From Gammaproteobacteria bacterium (GTDB lineage Bacteria; Gemmatimonadota; Gemmatimonadetes; Longimicrobiales; Gaopeijiaceae), in NCBI GenBank assembly GCA_028819075.1, contig JAPPMM010000010.1, positions 1 to 58,970 on the forward strand: a stretch of 58,970 nt of DNA. Reading direction: 5' to 3'. A program made the translations under genes and the position numbers. Positions 51,949 to 58,970 of this stretch are shown in pieces; positions within the stretch are counted from its first letter, which is position 1; each line of letters starts with the position of its first letter. The notes below the pieces were generated by a model. The model was not told the DNA's origin and searched no databases. It saw only the letters and a program-made list of their open reading frames with translations.

Positions 51949-52086
51949 GGTAGACTCTCCTTTCCCTCCGCGACGCCGGCCGGGCCGAGATCAGACGGAT
52001 CCGACCGGACCGCTCGGTGTGGGCCACCACGATCAGCGCTCCGGGCTCGACAGGATCGGTAGTTGCGCAGAACACGATGACGTTCC
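51929..52086 (-). pseudogene. brnT: BrnT toxin, C-terminal fragment
   Basis: On the minus strand VEPGALIVVAHTERSGRIRL and ISARPASRRERRVYHE match the C-terminal 40 residues of BrnT ribonuclease toxins (VVAHTDRGDRIRIISARPATRRERRVYE). The N-terminal half is absent; the frame starts within sequence next to the S24 repressor stop at 52087. Stop at 51929 overlaps the brnA start by 20 bases, as in intact brnTA operons. The toxin is dead, consistent with the broken antitoxin. Confidence 0.75.
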
Positions 52087-52809
52087 CTACAGCCTTCTGG
52101 AGACCCAAACGGCACGACCGACCACCCGGACCTCCCCGGCCAGACGTTCGTAGCTGTCGTACGCGGGGTTGAGGGACCTGAGCGCGAGCTTGGGCGGGTC
52201 GGAGTGCGGCACGTGCTCTATCCGCTTCGCGACGACCGCGATGCCATCCCAGATCACGAAGATCCCCGGCGGCGCGGGCACCGTCCGGCTCGCGTCGATC
52301 AGGATGTGGTCGCCGCTTGAGAGCAGCGGCTCCATCGAGTCGCCGTCCACCTCGATCATCCAGAGGTCGCCGGGATCGGCCCGGAGCCGGTGGCGGATGA
52401 ACGAATCGGCGAACAGCCACGCCTCTCCGGTTTCCCGCAACGCACCGTTCCAAGCCTCCGTGCCCGGATCCAATCTGACATCGGCCTCCGGCACGACGCT
52501 GTAGCCGACCGGCGCGGAGTAGGCGTCGGAAGGCGGTGGCGGCCGCTTGGCGTGCGTCGAGAGCCGGTAGCTTCTGCCGTGCTTGAGGAGCTCGGGCCGG
52601 CAACCCAGATGCTCCGCCAGGATCTCGCGGTCGTCCTCGGCGAGGATCTTCGGCGTGCCCCTGTGAACGAACTGTTGCAGGTAGGCCTCGTTGCGGCCCA
52701 TGGCAATCGACGCGGCCTGCAAGGTCGAGCCCTTCGTGGTCAGGAGCTGGAGTAGCCGCCGACGCACCGGATCGAGCCGCGCCGGGGCCGGTTTCCTTTT
52801 GTTTTTCAT
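52087..52809 (-). CDS. S24-family (CI/LexA-like) transcriptional repressor
   Basis: 240 aa from ATG 52809. The N-terminal 75 residues are a helix-turn-helix region (VRRRLLQLLTTKGSTLQAAS, MGRNEAYLQQFVHRG). After a Pro-rich linker, the peptidase half has LWMIEVDGDSMEPLLSSGDH with nucleophile S158 and GIAVVAKRIEHV with K195, the Ser-Lys pair for self-cleavage. This is the usual lysogeny-type switch of phages and ICEs: DNA damage triggers cleavage and releases the conjugation genes. It diverges from the AlpA/VirB operon, so it likely represses from the gap 52810-53164. Confidence 0.88.
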   Translation of the reverse strand: MKNKRKPAPARLDPVRRRLLQLLTTKGSTLQAASIAMGRNEAYLQQFVHRGTPKILAEDDREILAEHLGCRPELLKHGRSYRLSTHAKRPPPPSDAYSAPVGYSVVPEADVRLDPGTEAWNGALRETGEAWLFADSFIRHRLRADPGDLWMIEVDGDSMEPLLSSGDHILIDASRTVPAPPGIFVIWDGIAVVAKRIEHVPHSDPPKLALRSLNPAYDSYERLAGEVRVVGRAVWVSRRL

Positions 52810-52885
52810 GGATTGAAATAGTCCCGATTCCGGGCGGCTTCGCAAGGCAGAGGGGGAAACCGCCGACCGACGGCCCGGCATCGCC

Positions 52886-53083
52886 TTACACGTCCGGATA
52901 CGTGACCCGCCACTCGCTGGCCGGCGGCGCCGAGTCCGCCGTTTCCGCGCCTACCGCACAGGCCACCTTCAGATCGTTTCGGGAGACTGCCCGCAAGCGT
53001 GCGCGGGGGTGCTTCACCGCCCCGCTGGCGGCGGAGTCCAGCGCCAACTCGACGGTATTGGACCTCCTCGACGTTATCGACAC
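52886..53083 (-). CDS. Possible small protein upstream of the repressor
   Basis: 65 aa from GTG 53083: MSITSRRSNTVELALDSAAS, then ARLRAVSRNDLKVACAVGAE and a C-terminal SEWRVTYPDV. Composition looks protein-like, and its stop lies 76 bases before the repressor start on the same strand. No strong ribosome site exists and no family is recognised, so it may be chance. If real, it would be a first gene in the repressor operon. Confidence 0.35.
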   Translation of the reverse strand: MSITSRRSNTVELALDSAASGAVKHPRARLRAVSRNDLKVACAVGAETADSAPPASEWRVTYPDV

Positions 53084-53084
53084 T

Positions 53085-53098
53085 TAGGCGATCTCCTA
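53085..53098. promoter_or_regulatory. Palindrome, candidate operator between repressor and AlpA operon
   Basis: TAGGCGATCTCCTA is a near-perfect 14-base inverted repeat (TAGGnGATCnCCTA). It sits in the divergent region between the S24 repressor and the AlpA gene. Such sites are typical for CI-like dimers, but only one copy was found. Confidence 0.35.
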
Positions 53099-53164
53099 GC
53101 TGTTGACTCCCCTGCGGACAAGTCTTCACCGTTTTCGCCATGAAGACGCGAGAGCAGTACGGCC

Positions 53165-53710
53165 ATGGAGACGTTGGAGCGGTACTTCAACGCGCGCGTC
53201 GCCGCGTTTCTCGACCGCACGGGCATGCCGCCGACGACGTTCGGCATGAGGGCCGTGGGCGACCCGAACCTGATGCGCCAGATCGCCGCCGGGCGCTCGC
53301 TGTCGCTACGGATGGCGGACCGAATTCTGGCCTTCATCGACGGCTACGACGCGGACTCGGACGGCACGCGTGCTCCACCGCACCGCCACCGGCACCGCTG
53401 GTCGAAAGCAGCCGCGGGACGAACGAGAGGGAGTGGAGAGATGGCCGATAGGCCGAGCGAGAAGAGAACGGACGAGCCGATCCGCTTCATCCGGGCATCC
53501 GAGATCACGGCCCGGCTGGGGGTGGCGCGGCCGACGATCTACGGCTGGGTGGATGCGGGTCGCTTTCCCCCGCCGATCCACCTGGGTCCGCGCGCGGTCG
53601 GCTGGATCAGGTCGGAGTTCGACGCGTGGATCCACAATCGAATTGCCGAGACCCGGGGCGGTGGAGAGTCCGTCGCCCCAATGACCCTTCAGGGAAAGGA
53701 CAGGAAATGA
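53165..53710 (+). CDS. AlpA-family regulator with an extra N-terminal helical domain
   Basis: 181 aa. Residues 1-65 (METLERYFNARVAAFLDRTG, MRQIAAGRSLSLRMADRILA) look like a small helix-turn-helix/dosage-type domain often found as a separate gene in conjugative elements. Residues 105-165 are AlpA: IRFIRASEITARLGVARPTI, YGWVDAGRFPPPIHLGPRAV and GWIRSEFDAWI. A second start at ATG 53441 (GTGGAGAG before it) would give AlpA alone (89 aa), so the two halves may be separate products from one frame. The stop overlaps the virB2 start (ATGATG). It probably activates or represses the transfer operon. Confidence 0.75.
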   Translation: METLERYFNARVAAFLDRTGMPPTTFGMRAVGDPNLMRQIAAGRSLSLRMADRILAFIDGYDADSDGTRAPPHRHRHRWSKAAAGRTRGSGEMADRPSEKRTDEPIRFIRASEITARLGVARPTIYGWVDAGRFPPPIHLGPRAVGWIRSEFDAWIHNRIAETRGGGESVAPMTLQGKDRK

Positions 53711-53997
53711 TGAGAACGTTGCTGACGACGATGCGGACGACCGCGTGGGCCTTGCTGCTGATGCTGACGCCCGGTGCGCTCAACGCGCAGGGCACGAGTC
53801 CGTGGGTGGACGCGGTGAACGAGCTACAGACGCAGTTCACGGGACCGATCGCGCGCGGGCTGTCGCTGATCGCGATCGTGGTGGGCGGGCTGATGTTCGC
53901 GTTCGGCGAGGGCGGGAGCAAGCGCACGCTGGCCGGGATCATCTTCGGGATCGGGATGGCCGTGGGCGCGGTGAACTTCCTCGGCTGGCTGTTCTGA
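53707..53997 (+). CDS. virB2: VirB2/TrbC-type pilin
   Basis: 96 aa. Signal peptide MMRTLLTTMRTTAWALLLML ... NAQ, then a short loop (GTSPWVDAVNELQTQFTGPI) and two hydrophobic segments LSLIAIVVGGLMFAFG and AGIIFGIGMAVGAVNFLGWL separated by EGGSKR. This is the major pilin of type IV secretion. It overlaps the preceding AlpA stop and the virB3 start (TGATG), so it is part of one polycistron. Start could also be the second ATG at 53710. Confidence 0.85.
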   Translation: MMRTLLTTMRTTAWALLLMLTPGALNAQGTSPWVDAVNELQTQFTGPIARGLSLIAIVVGGLMFAFGEGGSKRTLAGIIFGIGMAVGAVNFLGWLF

Positions 53998-54302
53998 TGC
54001 GGGGCCTCAGGCGCTGGGCCGGATACGCGGCGCTGAACCGTCCGCTGACGGTGCTGGGCGTGGAGCGGCGGCTGTTCCTGCTGGGCGCGACGCTCGCGGT
54101 CGCGGTGTGGAACGCGACGGCCTCGCTCGTGGCGGGCGGGGTGGTGTTCGCGGGTTGCTACGGCGCGGGCTGGCTCGCGGGCCGGAGGGACCCGGCCATG
54201 CTCGCGGTGCTGCGGACCGCCGCCCGCTATCCGGCGCGGTACGATCCGGGCAAGTGGGCGGAAGAGCCCTGGCATCTCCGCATCCGGACGGACTCGAAGT
54301 GA
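53997..54302 (+). CDS. virB3: VirB3/TrbD-type inner-membrane protein
   Basis: 101 aa. Starts MRGLRRWAGYAALNRPLTVL, the usual conserved N-terminus (LNRPLTVLGVERRLFLLG), then a hydrophobic hairpin (LLGATLAVAVWNATASLVAG, VVFAGCYGAGWLAG) and RRDPAMLAVLRTAARYPARY near the end. VirB3 works with VirB4 in the inner-membrane complex. ATG shares one base with the virB2 stop; its TGA shares four bases with the virB4 GTG. Confidence 0.85.
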   Translation: MRGLRRWAGYAALNRPLTVLGVERRLFLLGATLAVAVWNATASLVAGGVVFAGCYGAGWLAGRRDPAMLAVLRTAARYPARYDPGKWAEEPWHLRIRTDSK

Positions 54303-56740
54303 GAGTCGCGGAGGAACGCCGGGCCTACGAGGCGGCGGGCTCGCTGGCCGAGGAACTGCCCTACTGGGGCTGGCTCGACGATGGCCGCACCTGTCTGACC
54401 CGTGCGGGCGAGTTGGTCGCGGCGGGCCGGATCCGGCCCGCCGCAGTGGACGGGCGCACGCCTGAGCAGATCGACCGGGTGCTCGGGCTCTGGCAGCGGT
54501 TGCTGTCGGGGCTCGGTTCCGACACGCGCCTCCAGTTCCACATGCTGCGGCGTCCCAGCCTCGCCGAGGGTCCGGACGATGGCGGTTCGGACATCGCGTC
54601 CCTGTCGGGCCGCAAGCGAAGCGCGTTCCTCGCCGGTCGCGTCCAGCGGCTCGAAGCCTTCGTGGTCTGGTCGCACGACCCGGACCTTCGTCCGGCGGGC
54701 GGGGGTTCCGGGCCGGGACCGCTGTCGCGGTTCAGGCGGCTTCGGAAGCGCGGCGGCAAGACGGTGACGACCTACCTGGCCTCGGAGATTCAGGCGGCTG
54801 CGGGCCGGTTCCGCGCGATGATCGACGCGGGCCGCGCGCTGGTGGCGGAGCACACGCCGGTCGAGATGCTGGGAGACCTGGAAGCTTCCCGGCTCCTCTC
54901 CGAACTCATCAACCGGCCCGGCACGTTCTGGGACGGCGCGACGGGCAGCGGCATGAACTGGCGTCTGGCGGTCTCGGAGTTGGAGGTGGAGCGGTCGCAT
55001 CTTCGGCTGGACGGCGAGCCGGTGATCCTGTATTCGCTCTTGTCGCCGCCGGGCCAGGCGCACGGGAACCTGCTCAAGGATCTCTTCTGCCTGGACGCGG
55101 TGACGACCGTCTCGCTCGAATGGCGGCCGTGGACTCCTCAAGCGGCGCGTCGGCGGATCCGGAGCGCGCAGCGCCACTACTTCGCGCGCCGCTACTCGAT
55201 GATGGCGCACGCGCAGGACGCCCAGGGCACGGCGGCGGCGATGGTCGATTCCGCCGCTGCCGCCGAGTCCGACCGTCTGGGAGCGGCGCTCGTCGAACTC
55301 GAAGCCGACGGCGTGGCCTACGGCGAGGCGTCGCTGACCGTGGCGCTGCACGGCGAACTCGACGGGATCGAGCGGCTGGACGGCGACGTGCGCCGCCTGT
55401 TCGCCGCGCACGACGCGAAGGTGATCCGGGAGGGCTACGGCCAGCTTCCCGCATGGTTCGCGCGGCTCCCGGCCCAGCCGCGCAAGCGGCAGGTGCGGAA
55501 GGTGTTCGTGTCCGCTGGCCTCGCGGCGTGCCTCGCGCCCGTGTTCGGGCCGCCGAGGGGGAACCGCAAGAGCCGCCATCTGGACCGCGAGCCGCTCGCG
55601 GTGTTCGAGACGTCGTGGCGCACGGCGTACCGCTACGACCTGTTCGCGGGCGATGTGGGCCACACGCTGATCCTTGGGGCGACGGGCTCGGGCAAGAGCT
55701 TTACGCTCAACTTCCTGCTCGTCGAGGCGCTCAAGTACGATCCGCGCATCCTGATCCTGGACCTGGGCGGCTCCTACCGCTGGCTGACCCGGTTCCTCGG
55801 GGGCCGGTATCTGGAGCTCGCGCCGGGCGAGGCGGAGCCCACCCTCCGCCTCCAGCCGTTCGCGCTTCCCCCGACCACGCGGACGTTCCAGTTCCTGACC
55901 GGCTGGGTGCTCCGGCTCCTGAAGCTGGGAGGGTACGAAGCCGACGGCGCGGACACGAGCGAGATCCGCGCCCGGATCGAGGACCTGTACGCGCTCGGCA
56001 CCGAGCGCCGGACTCTGAGCGTGCTGGCCGGTTCGCTGCCGTCGGCGATGTGGCCCGCGCTCAGCCGCTGGACGGAGGGCGGCGCGTGGGGCGCGTTCTT
56101 CGACAACCCCCCGTCGGGCGCGGCGGACATCGAGTTCCGGGACTGGCAGGTGATCGACCTGGCGGGCGCGGCGGAGCACGCGGACCTGTGCGAGGCGGCG
56201 CTCGCCTACCTGCTGGAACGCATGCGCCTCGAGATCGAGGACCCGGCCGAGACCGCGCGGCTCAAGCTGATGGTCGTGGACGAGGCGTGGCGGTACATGC
56301 AGGACCCCGCCGTGCTGAACTACCTGGCCGAGGCGGCCAAGACGTGGCGGAAGAAGAACGCCGCGCTCGTGCTCGCCACGCAGTCCGCCGTCGATGTGAC
56401 AGGAACGCCGGGCGCCTCGGCTCTCCTCGAATCGATCCCCACCAAGCTGTTCCTCGCCAACGCCGAACTGCCCGACGAGGCCGGGGCGCTGTTCCGGCTG
56501 AACGAGTCGGAGGTCGACCGAATCCGGGGGCTGACGCCCAAGCGCGAACTGTACCTTCGCCGCCCGGACGAGGCGGCGGTGCTCCGCCTCGAAGTCGATC
56601 CCGAGAGCTACTGGCTCTACACCTCCTCGCCGCTCGACGCCGAGAGGCGCGCCGAGGCCGTGGCGAGGCACGGGCTGGTCCGGGCGCTCGAAGCGCTCGC
56701 GGGCCGAACCCATCCCACCCCACCAACCGAGAGGACGTGA
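54299..56740 (+). CDS. virB4: VirB4/TrbE-type conjugation ATPase
   Basis: 813 aa from GTG 54299, overlapping virB3 by GTGA. Residues 1-430 hold the N-terminal region (HYFARRYSMMAHAQDAQGTA around 295). The ATPase has Walker A LILGATGSGKSFTLNFLLVE near 459-478 and Walker B LKLMVVDEAWRYMQDP near 658, followed by KTWRKKNAALVLATQSAVDV. All features of an active VirB4 are present and length is normal. It powers assembly of the conjugation channel. Operon order (B2, B3, B4, then B9, B10, B5-like) is the trb/ICE type found in environmental bacteria. Confidence 0.93.
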   Translation: MRVAEERRAYEAAGSLAEELPYWGWLDDGRTCLTRAGELVAAGRIRPAAVDGRTPEQIDRVLGLWQRLLSGLGSDTRLQFHMLRRPSLAEGPDDGGSDIASLSGRKRSAFLAGRVQRLEAFVVWSHDPDLRPAGGGSGPGPLSRFRRLRKRGGKTVTTYLASEIQAAAGRFRAMIDAGRALVAEHTPVEMLGDLEASRLLSELINRPGTFWDGATGSGMNWRLAVSELEVERSHLRLDGEPVILYSLLSPPGQAHGNLLKDLFCLDAVTTVSLEWRPWTPQAARRRIRSAQRHYFARRYSMMAHAQDAQGTAAAMVDSAAAAESDRLGAALVELEADGVAYGEASLTVALHGELDGIERLDGDVRRLFAAHDAKVIREGYGQLPAWFARLPAQPRKRQVRKVFVSAGLAACLAPVFGPPRGNRKSRHLDREPLAVFETSWRTAYRYDLFAGDVGHTLILGATGSGKSFTLNFLLVEALKYDPRILILDLGGSYRWLTRFLGGRYLELAPGEAEPTLRLQPFALPPTTRTFQFLTGWVLRLLKLGGYEADGADTSEIRARIEDLYALGTERRTLSVLAGSLPSAMWPALSRWTEGGAWGAFFDNPPSGAADIEFRDWQVIDLAGAAEHADLCEAALAYLLERMRLEIEDPAETARLKLMVVDEAWRYMQDPAVLNYLAEAAKTWRKKNAALVLATQSAVDVTGTPGASALLESIPTKLFLANAELPDEAGALFRLNESEVDRIRGLTPKRELYLRRPDEAAVLRLEVDPESYWLYTSSPLDAERRAEAVARHGLVRALEALAGRTHPTPPTERT

Positions 56741-56745
56741 ACACC

Positions 56746-57624
56746 ATGAAGGCAACTCCAACCGCTGCGATCCTGCTCGGGATCGTCGTAGTCCTGCTGA
56801 CGCTGCTTCTGGCCGTGGTTCCCTGCGATGCCGCCGCGCAGCAAGAGAGTGCTGATGCCGCCTACCTGCGCGTGCCCGTGCCGGAGGAAGGCGAAGAGCG
56901 GATCCCCCGGCTCCGCGCGCGCGTGCGGCATACCACGGTCATCGTGCTTCCGGCCGGGGAGCGGATCCTCGACTTCGTGGCCGGCGACTCGGAGTACTGG
57001 CACCTGACCGGCGCGGCGAACGTCGCGTACCTGAAGCCGCTGGCCGAGGATGCGGCGACGAACGTGGCGCTCGTCTGCGAGTCGGGGCGCATCTACTCGT
57101 TCCTCGTCTCCGAAGACGGGGAGAAGCCGCCCCACCTGGTCGTCCGCGTAGAGGCGGGCGCGGAGGGAGAGGCTCCGTCCGGGGCCCCCGGGTTCGTGGC
57201 CCGGAGCGAAGTCTCCGCCTACCGCCAAATGGCGGCCGAGGCCGTCGAAGCCGCCCGCCGCGCACAGGAAAAAGCCGAGGCGGGGATCGTCGAAGCCCGC
57301 CGGCGAGCCGAAGCGGAGATCGAGGCGCTCCGCTCGGAATATCCCACACGCATCGCGTTCGAGTACCGCCTTGACCGGGCGGCCACGCGGCGGCCGTTCC
57401 TGGTCGAGGCGATGTGGCACGACGGCAAGTTCACCTACATCCGCTCGCGCGGCCAAGAGTCTCCCGCAGTATACGAACTCAGGGACGGCGAGCCGGCGGT
57501 CGTCCTCGTACAGCTCGCCGGGGACGGCCTCTACATCGTGCATCATGTGATGAGCGACGGGTGGCTCCAGATCGGCGAGCGGCGGGCCGGGTGGCGGTTC
57601 GAGCCCGGGGATGGCTCGAAATGA
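56746..57624 (+). CDS. virB9: VirB9/TrbG-type channel protein
   Basis: 292 aa from ATG 56746; GAGAGGA is the ribosome site. Signal peptide MKATPTAAILLGIVVVLLTL ... DAAAQ. The N-terminal CagX/VirB9 domain reads RLRARVRHTTVIVLPAGERI, LDFVAGDSEYWHLTGAANVA and NVALVCESGRIYSFLVSEDG. A long charged helix (about 163-205, EAARRAQEKAEAGIVEARRR) links it to the C-terminal beta domain (PFLVEAMWHDGKFTYIRSRG ... LYIVHHVMSDGWLQIGERR). With VirB10 it forms the outer-membrane core. Stop overlaps the virB10 start (ATGA). Confidence 0.87.
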   Translation: MKATPTAAILLGIVVVLLTLLLAVVPCDAAAQQESADAAYLRVPVPEEGEERIPRLRARVRHTTVIVLPAGERILDFVAGDSEYWHLTGAANVAYLKPLAEDAATNVALVCESGRIYSFLVSEDGEKPPHLVVRVEAGAEGEAPSGAPGFVARSEVSAYRQMAAEAVEAARRAQEKAEAGIVEARRRAEAEIEALRSEYPTRIAFEYRLDRAATRRPFLVEAMWHDGKFTYIRSRGQESPAVYELRDGEPAVVLVQLAGDGLYIVHHVMSDGWLQIGERRAGWRFEPGDGSK

Positions 57625-58841
57625 GCCGCTGGAAGCAGTGGGTGAGGGAGCCGAAGGGCGCGCTTCCGGGCGGCTTCGTCACGAAGGCCGGGATCGCACT
57701 GATCACCGTGCTCGTGGCAGGTCTGCTGCTCTCCTCGTCGTTTTCCGGTCCCGACGAGACGGCCGAGGGCGTCGCTCCCACGCCGGCCCGGCCCGTGGAC
57801 GACCGCACGGGCCGGTCGCTCGACGGGCGCCTCAGCGACGAAACCGACCGTCAGAGCCAGCAGGCGGCGGCGGATGCGGATCGGGAACGGCGGCAGTCCG
57901 GTGCCCTAGGGCAGGACACGGCGGCAAGTTCAGGCAGGGCCGGGGCCGGCATGGGCCAGGCCGAGTTCGAGTTGCGCGAGGCGCTCCGGCTGGAGGAGGT
58001 CGAGCGCAGGACGCGCTCGCTCCGCTCGCCACCCGTCGCGCAGTCGCACCGGGATCCGAACCGAGCCTCGGACGAGGCGGCATTTCTCGTGGCGCCCGAG
58101 TCTCCAGACGCGTCGCTCGACGGCGCGCTCGCTTCCCTCGGGCAGTCCCTCGCCGCCCTTGAGGCCGAAATGGCGGCCGGGCTGGCCGCGGGAGAGTTCG
58201 CGCCCGGCGTCGGAGGCCCGGCACCGCAGGCGGACGTTCCCGCCGCGCCGCGCACCTCCGAGCCCGGCCGTTTGGTTCGGCCGCACGACCCGCCGGGCTG
58301 GGAACGCATCCACGAGGGCACGTTCCTGGAGGCGGTGCTCGTCACCCAGTTGTCGGGGGAGTTCCCGGGCCCGGTGCTCGCCATGGTGTCGGCGCCGCTG
58401 TACTCGGCCGACCGGGAGCGGGTGCTGATCCCGCGCGGCGCGCGCCTCGTCGGCACGGCCCAGGCCGTCCAGAACCGGGACCAGAGCCGCCTCGCCGTCG
58501 CGTTCCACCGGCTGCTGCTGCCGAGCGGAAGCTGGGTGGACCTTGAGTTCACCGGCCTCAACCAGGTGGGCGAGAGCGCGCTCCGCGACCGGGTGAACCG
58601 CCACTACCTCTCGACGTTCGCGGCCGCCGGAGCGGTCGGCGCGCTGAGCGGGCTCACGCTCGCCGGAGCCTCGCCCTACGGCCTCCGGGCCGGCGTCGGC
58701 CAGGGGCTCGGGGGCAGCGCCACCTCGATGCTTGACCGGTATCTGAACCGGCTCCCCGAGATCACGATCCGCGCGGGCCACCGGCTCCGCATCTGGTTCA
58801 CCTCCGATGTTTTGGTCCCGCGCGATACGACACACCGATGA
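57621..58841 (+). CDS. virB10: VirB10/TrbI-type channel protein
   Basis: 406 aa. Short cytosolic start (MSRWKQWVREPKGALPGGFV), one membrane segment (AGIALITVLVAGLLLSSSF) and a long polar periplasmic linker rich in Q, E and R. The C-terminal barrel (about 235-400) includes GTFLEAVLVTQLSGEFPGPV, SADRERVLIPRGARLVGTAQ and NRLPEITIRAGHRLRIWFTS, the conserved VirB10 pattern. It spans both membranes and gates the channel. It overlaps virB9 by four bases; the next gene starts 17 bases downstream. Confidence 0.92.
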   Translation: MSRWKQWVREPKGALPGGFVTKAGIALITVLVAGLLLSSSFSGPDETAEGVAPTPARPVDDRTGRSLDGRLSDETDRQSQQAAADADRERRQSGALGQDTAASSGRAGAGMGQAEFELREALRLEEVERRTRSLRSPPVAQSHRDPNRASDEAAFLVAPESPDASLDGALASLGQSLAALEAEMAAGLAAGEFAPGVGGPAPQADVPAAPRTSEPGRLVRPHDPPGWERIHEGTFLEAVLVTQLSGEFPGPVLAMVSAPLYSADRERVLIPRGARLVGTAQAVQNRDQSRLAVAFHRLLLPSGSWVDLEFTGLNQVGESALRDRVNRHYLSTFAAAGAVGALSGLTLAGASPYGLRAGVGQGLGGSATSMLDRYLNRLPEITIRAGHRLRIWFTSDVLVPRDTTHR

Positions 58842-58858
58842 CACGAAAGGACTCTTCC

Positions 58859-58970
58859 ATGCTTCACCGCATCCTCGCCCCCTCACTGCTCGTCCCTGTC
58901 CTGCTCTTCGCGGGCGCCCGTCCCGCGAGCGCGCAGTTCGACTTCGGGAGCTGGTTCCAGCGGGCCACGA
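58859..58970 (+). CDS. Start of a VirB5/TrbJ-like secreted protein (runs off the window)
   Basis: ATG 58859 follows virB10 by 17 bases with GAAAGGA upstream. The visible 37 residues are a signal peptide (MLHRILAPSLLVPVLLFAGA ... ASAQ) and FDFGSWFQRAT. By position and by the short QF start after the signal it could be a VirB5/TrbJ pilus-tip protein, but too little is visible to decide. Confidence 0.5.
   Translation, partial: MLHRILAPSLLVPVLLFAGARPASAQFDFGSWFQRAT

Noticed and set aside
1-58970. tRNA or rRNA genes
   Set aside because: No cloverleaf-like segment with CCA-type end or conserved rRNA stretch was recognised by eye.

Overview
The window is high-GC, densely coded bacterial DNA. It carries outer-membrane and lipid-anchored proteins (a TonB-dependent receptor, several small beta-barrels, a patatin/Omp85 protein, lipobox proteins, bactofilin), so the host is Gram-negative. 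The carboxypeptidase-regulatory-domain proteins, a propeller with a GPGEL motif and many eukaryotic-like repeats (LRR, FN3) suggest a Gemmatimonadota-like, possibly host-associated (for example sponge) bacterium. This placement is an inference; no rRNA or tRNA gene was seen.

Layout. 0.6-3.6 kb: an intact IS1595-type element with perfect 26-bp terminal inverted repeats and an 8-bp target duplication. Its cargo is a DNA methyltransferase/endonuclease fusion plus two tiny genes. 3.9-7.4 kb: a small AT-richer defence-like island with a FitAB/VapBC toxin-antitoxin pair, a membrane protein with a HEPN-type motif, and a reverse transcriptase of the UG/Abi kind with an N-terminal zinc ribbon. 7.5-10.2 kb: insertion-sequence debris and gene fragments. 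10.6-14.9 kb: a membrane protein, an ECF sigma factor, an anti-sigma-like/propeller protein and an orphan efflux adaptor. 15-16.5 kb: a decayed second IS1595-plus-methyltransferase element and three small coupled genes. 16.7-19.1 kb: signal peptidase I, a membrane protein and a NucS-like nuclease. 19.2-26 kb: paralogous lipoproteins, beta-barrels, bactofilin, pseudogenes and duplicated non-coding blocks. 26-33 kb: TonB receptor, beta-barrel and patatin autotransporter.

34.6-51 kb is the most striking region. Two paralogous TnpB-like genes lie at its ends (34.6-36.1 and 50.0-51.0 kb). Both have lost RuvC catalytic residues, but both keep a similar GC-rich structured segment at the 3' end, where TnpB guide RNA is normally encoded. 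Between them are four predicted envelope or secreted genes: a 1578-aa repeat lipoprotein, an LRR/metzincin lipoprotein, a ten-FN3 autotransporter and a small beta-barrel. The second TnpB-like gene overlaps the beta-barrel stop codon by one base. A possible reading is RNA-guided, nuclease-dead (TldR-like) regulators domesticated beside a surface-protein locus; this is a hypothesis.

51.6-59 kb: the start of a conjugative (VirB/Trb) element. It has a decayed BrnT/BrnA pair, an S24 phage-type repressor, an AlpA-type regulator and a tightly overlapping virB2-virB3-virB4-virB9-virB10-virB5-like operon that runs off the window.
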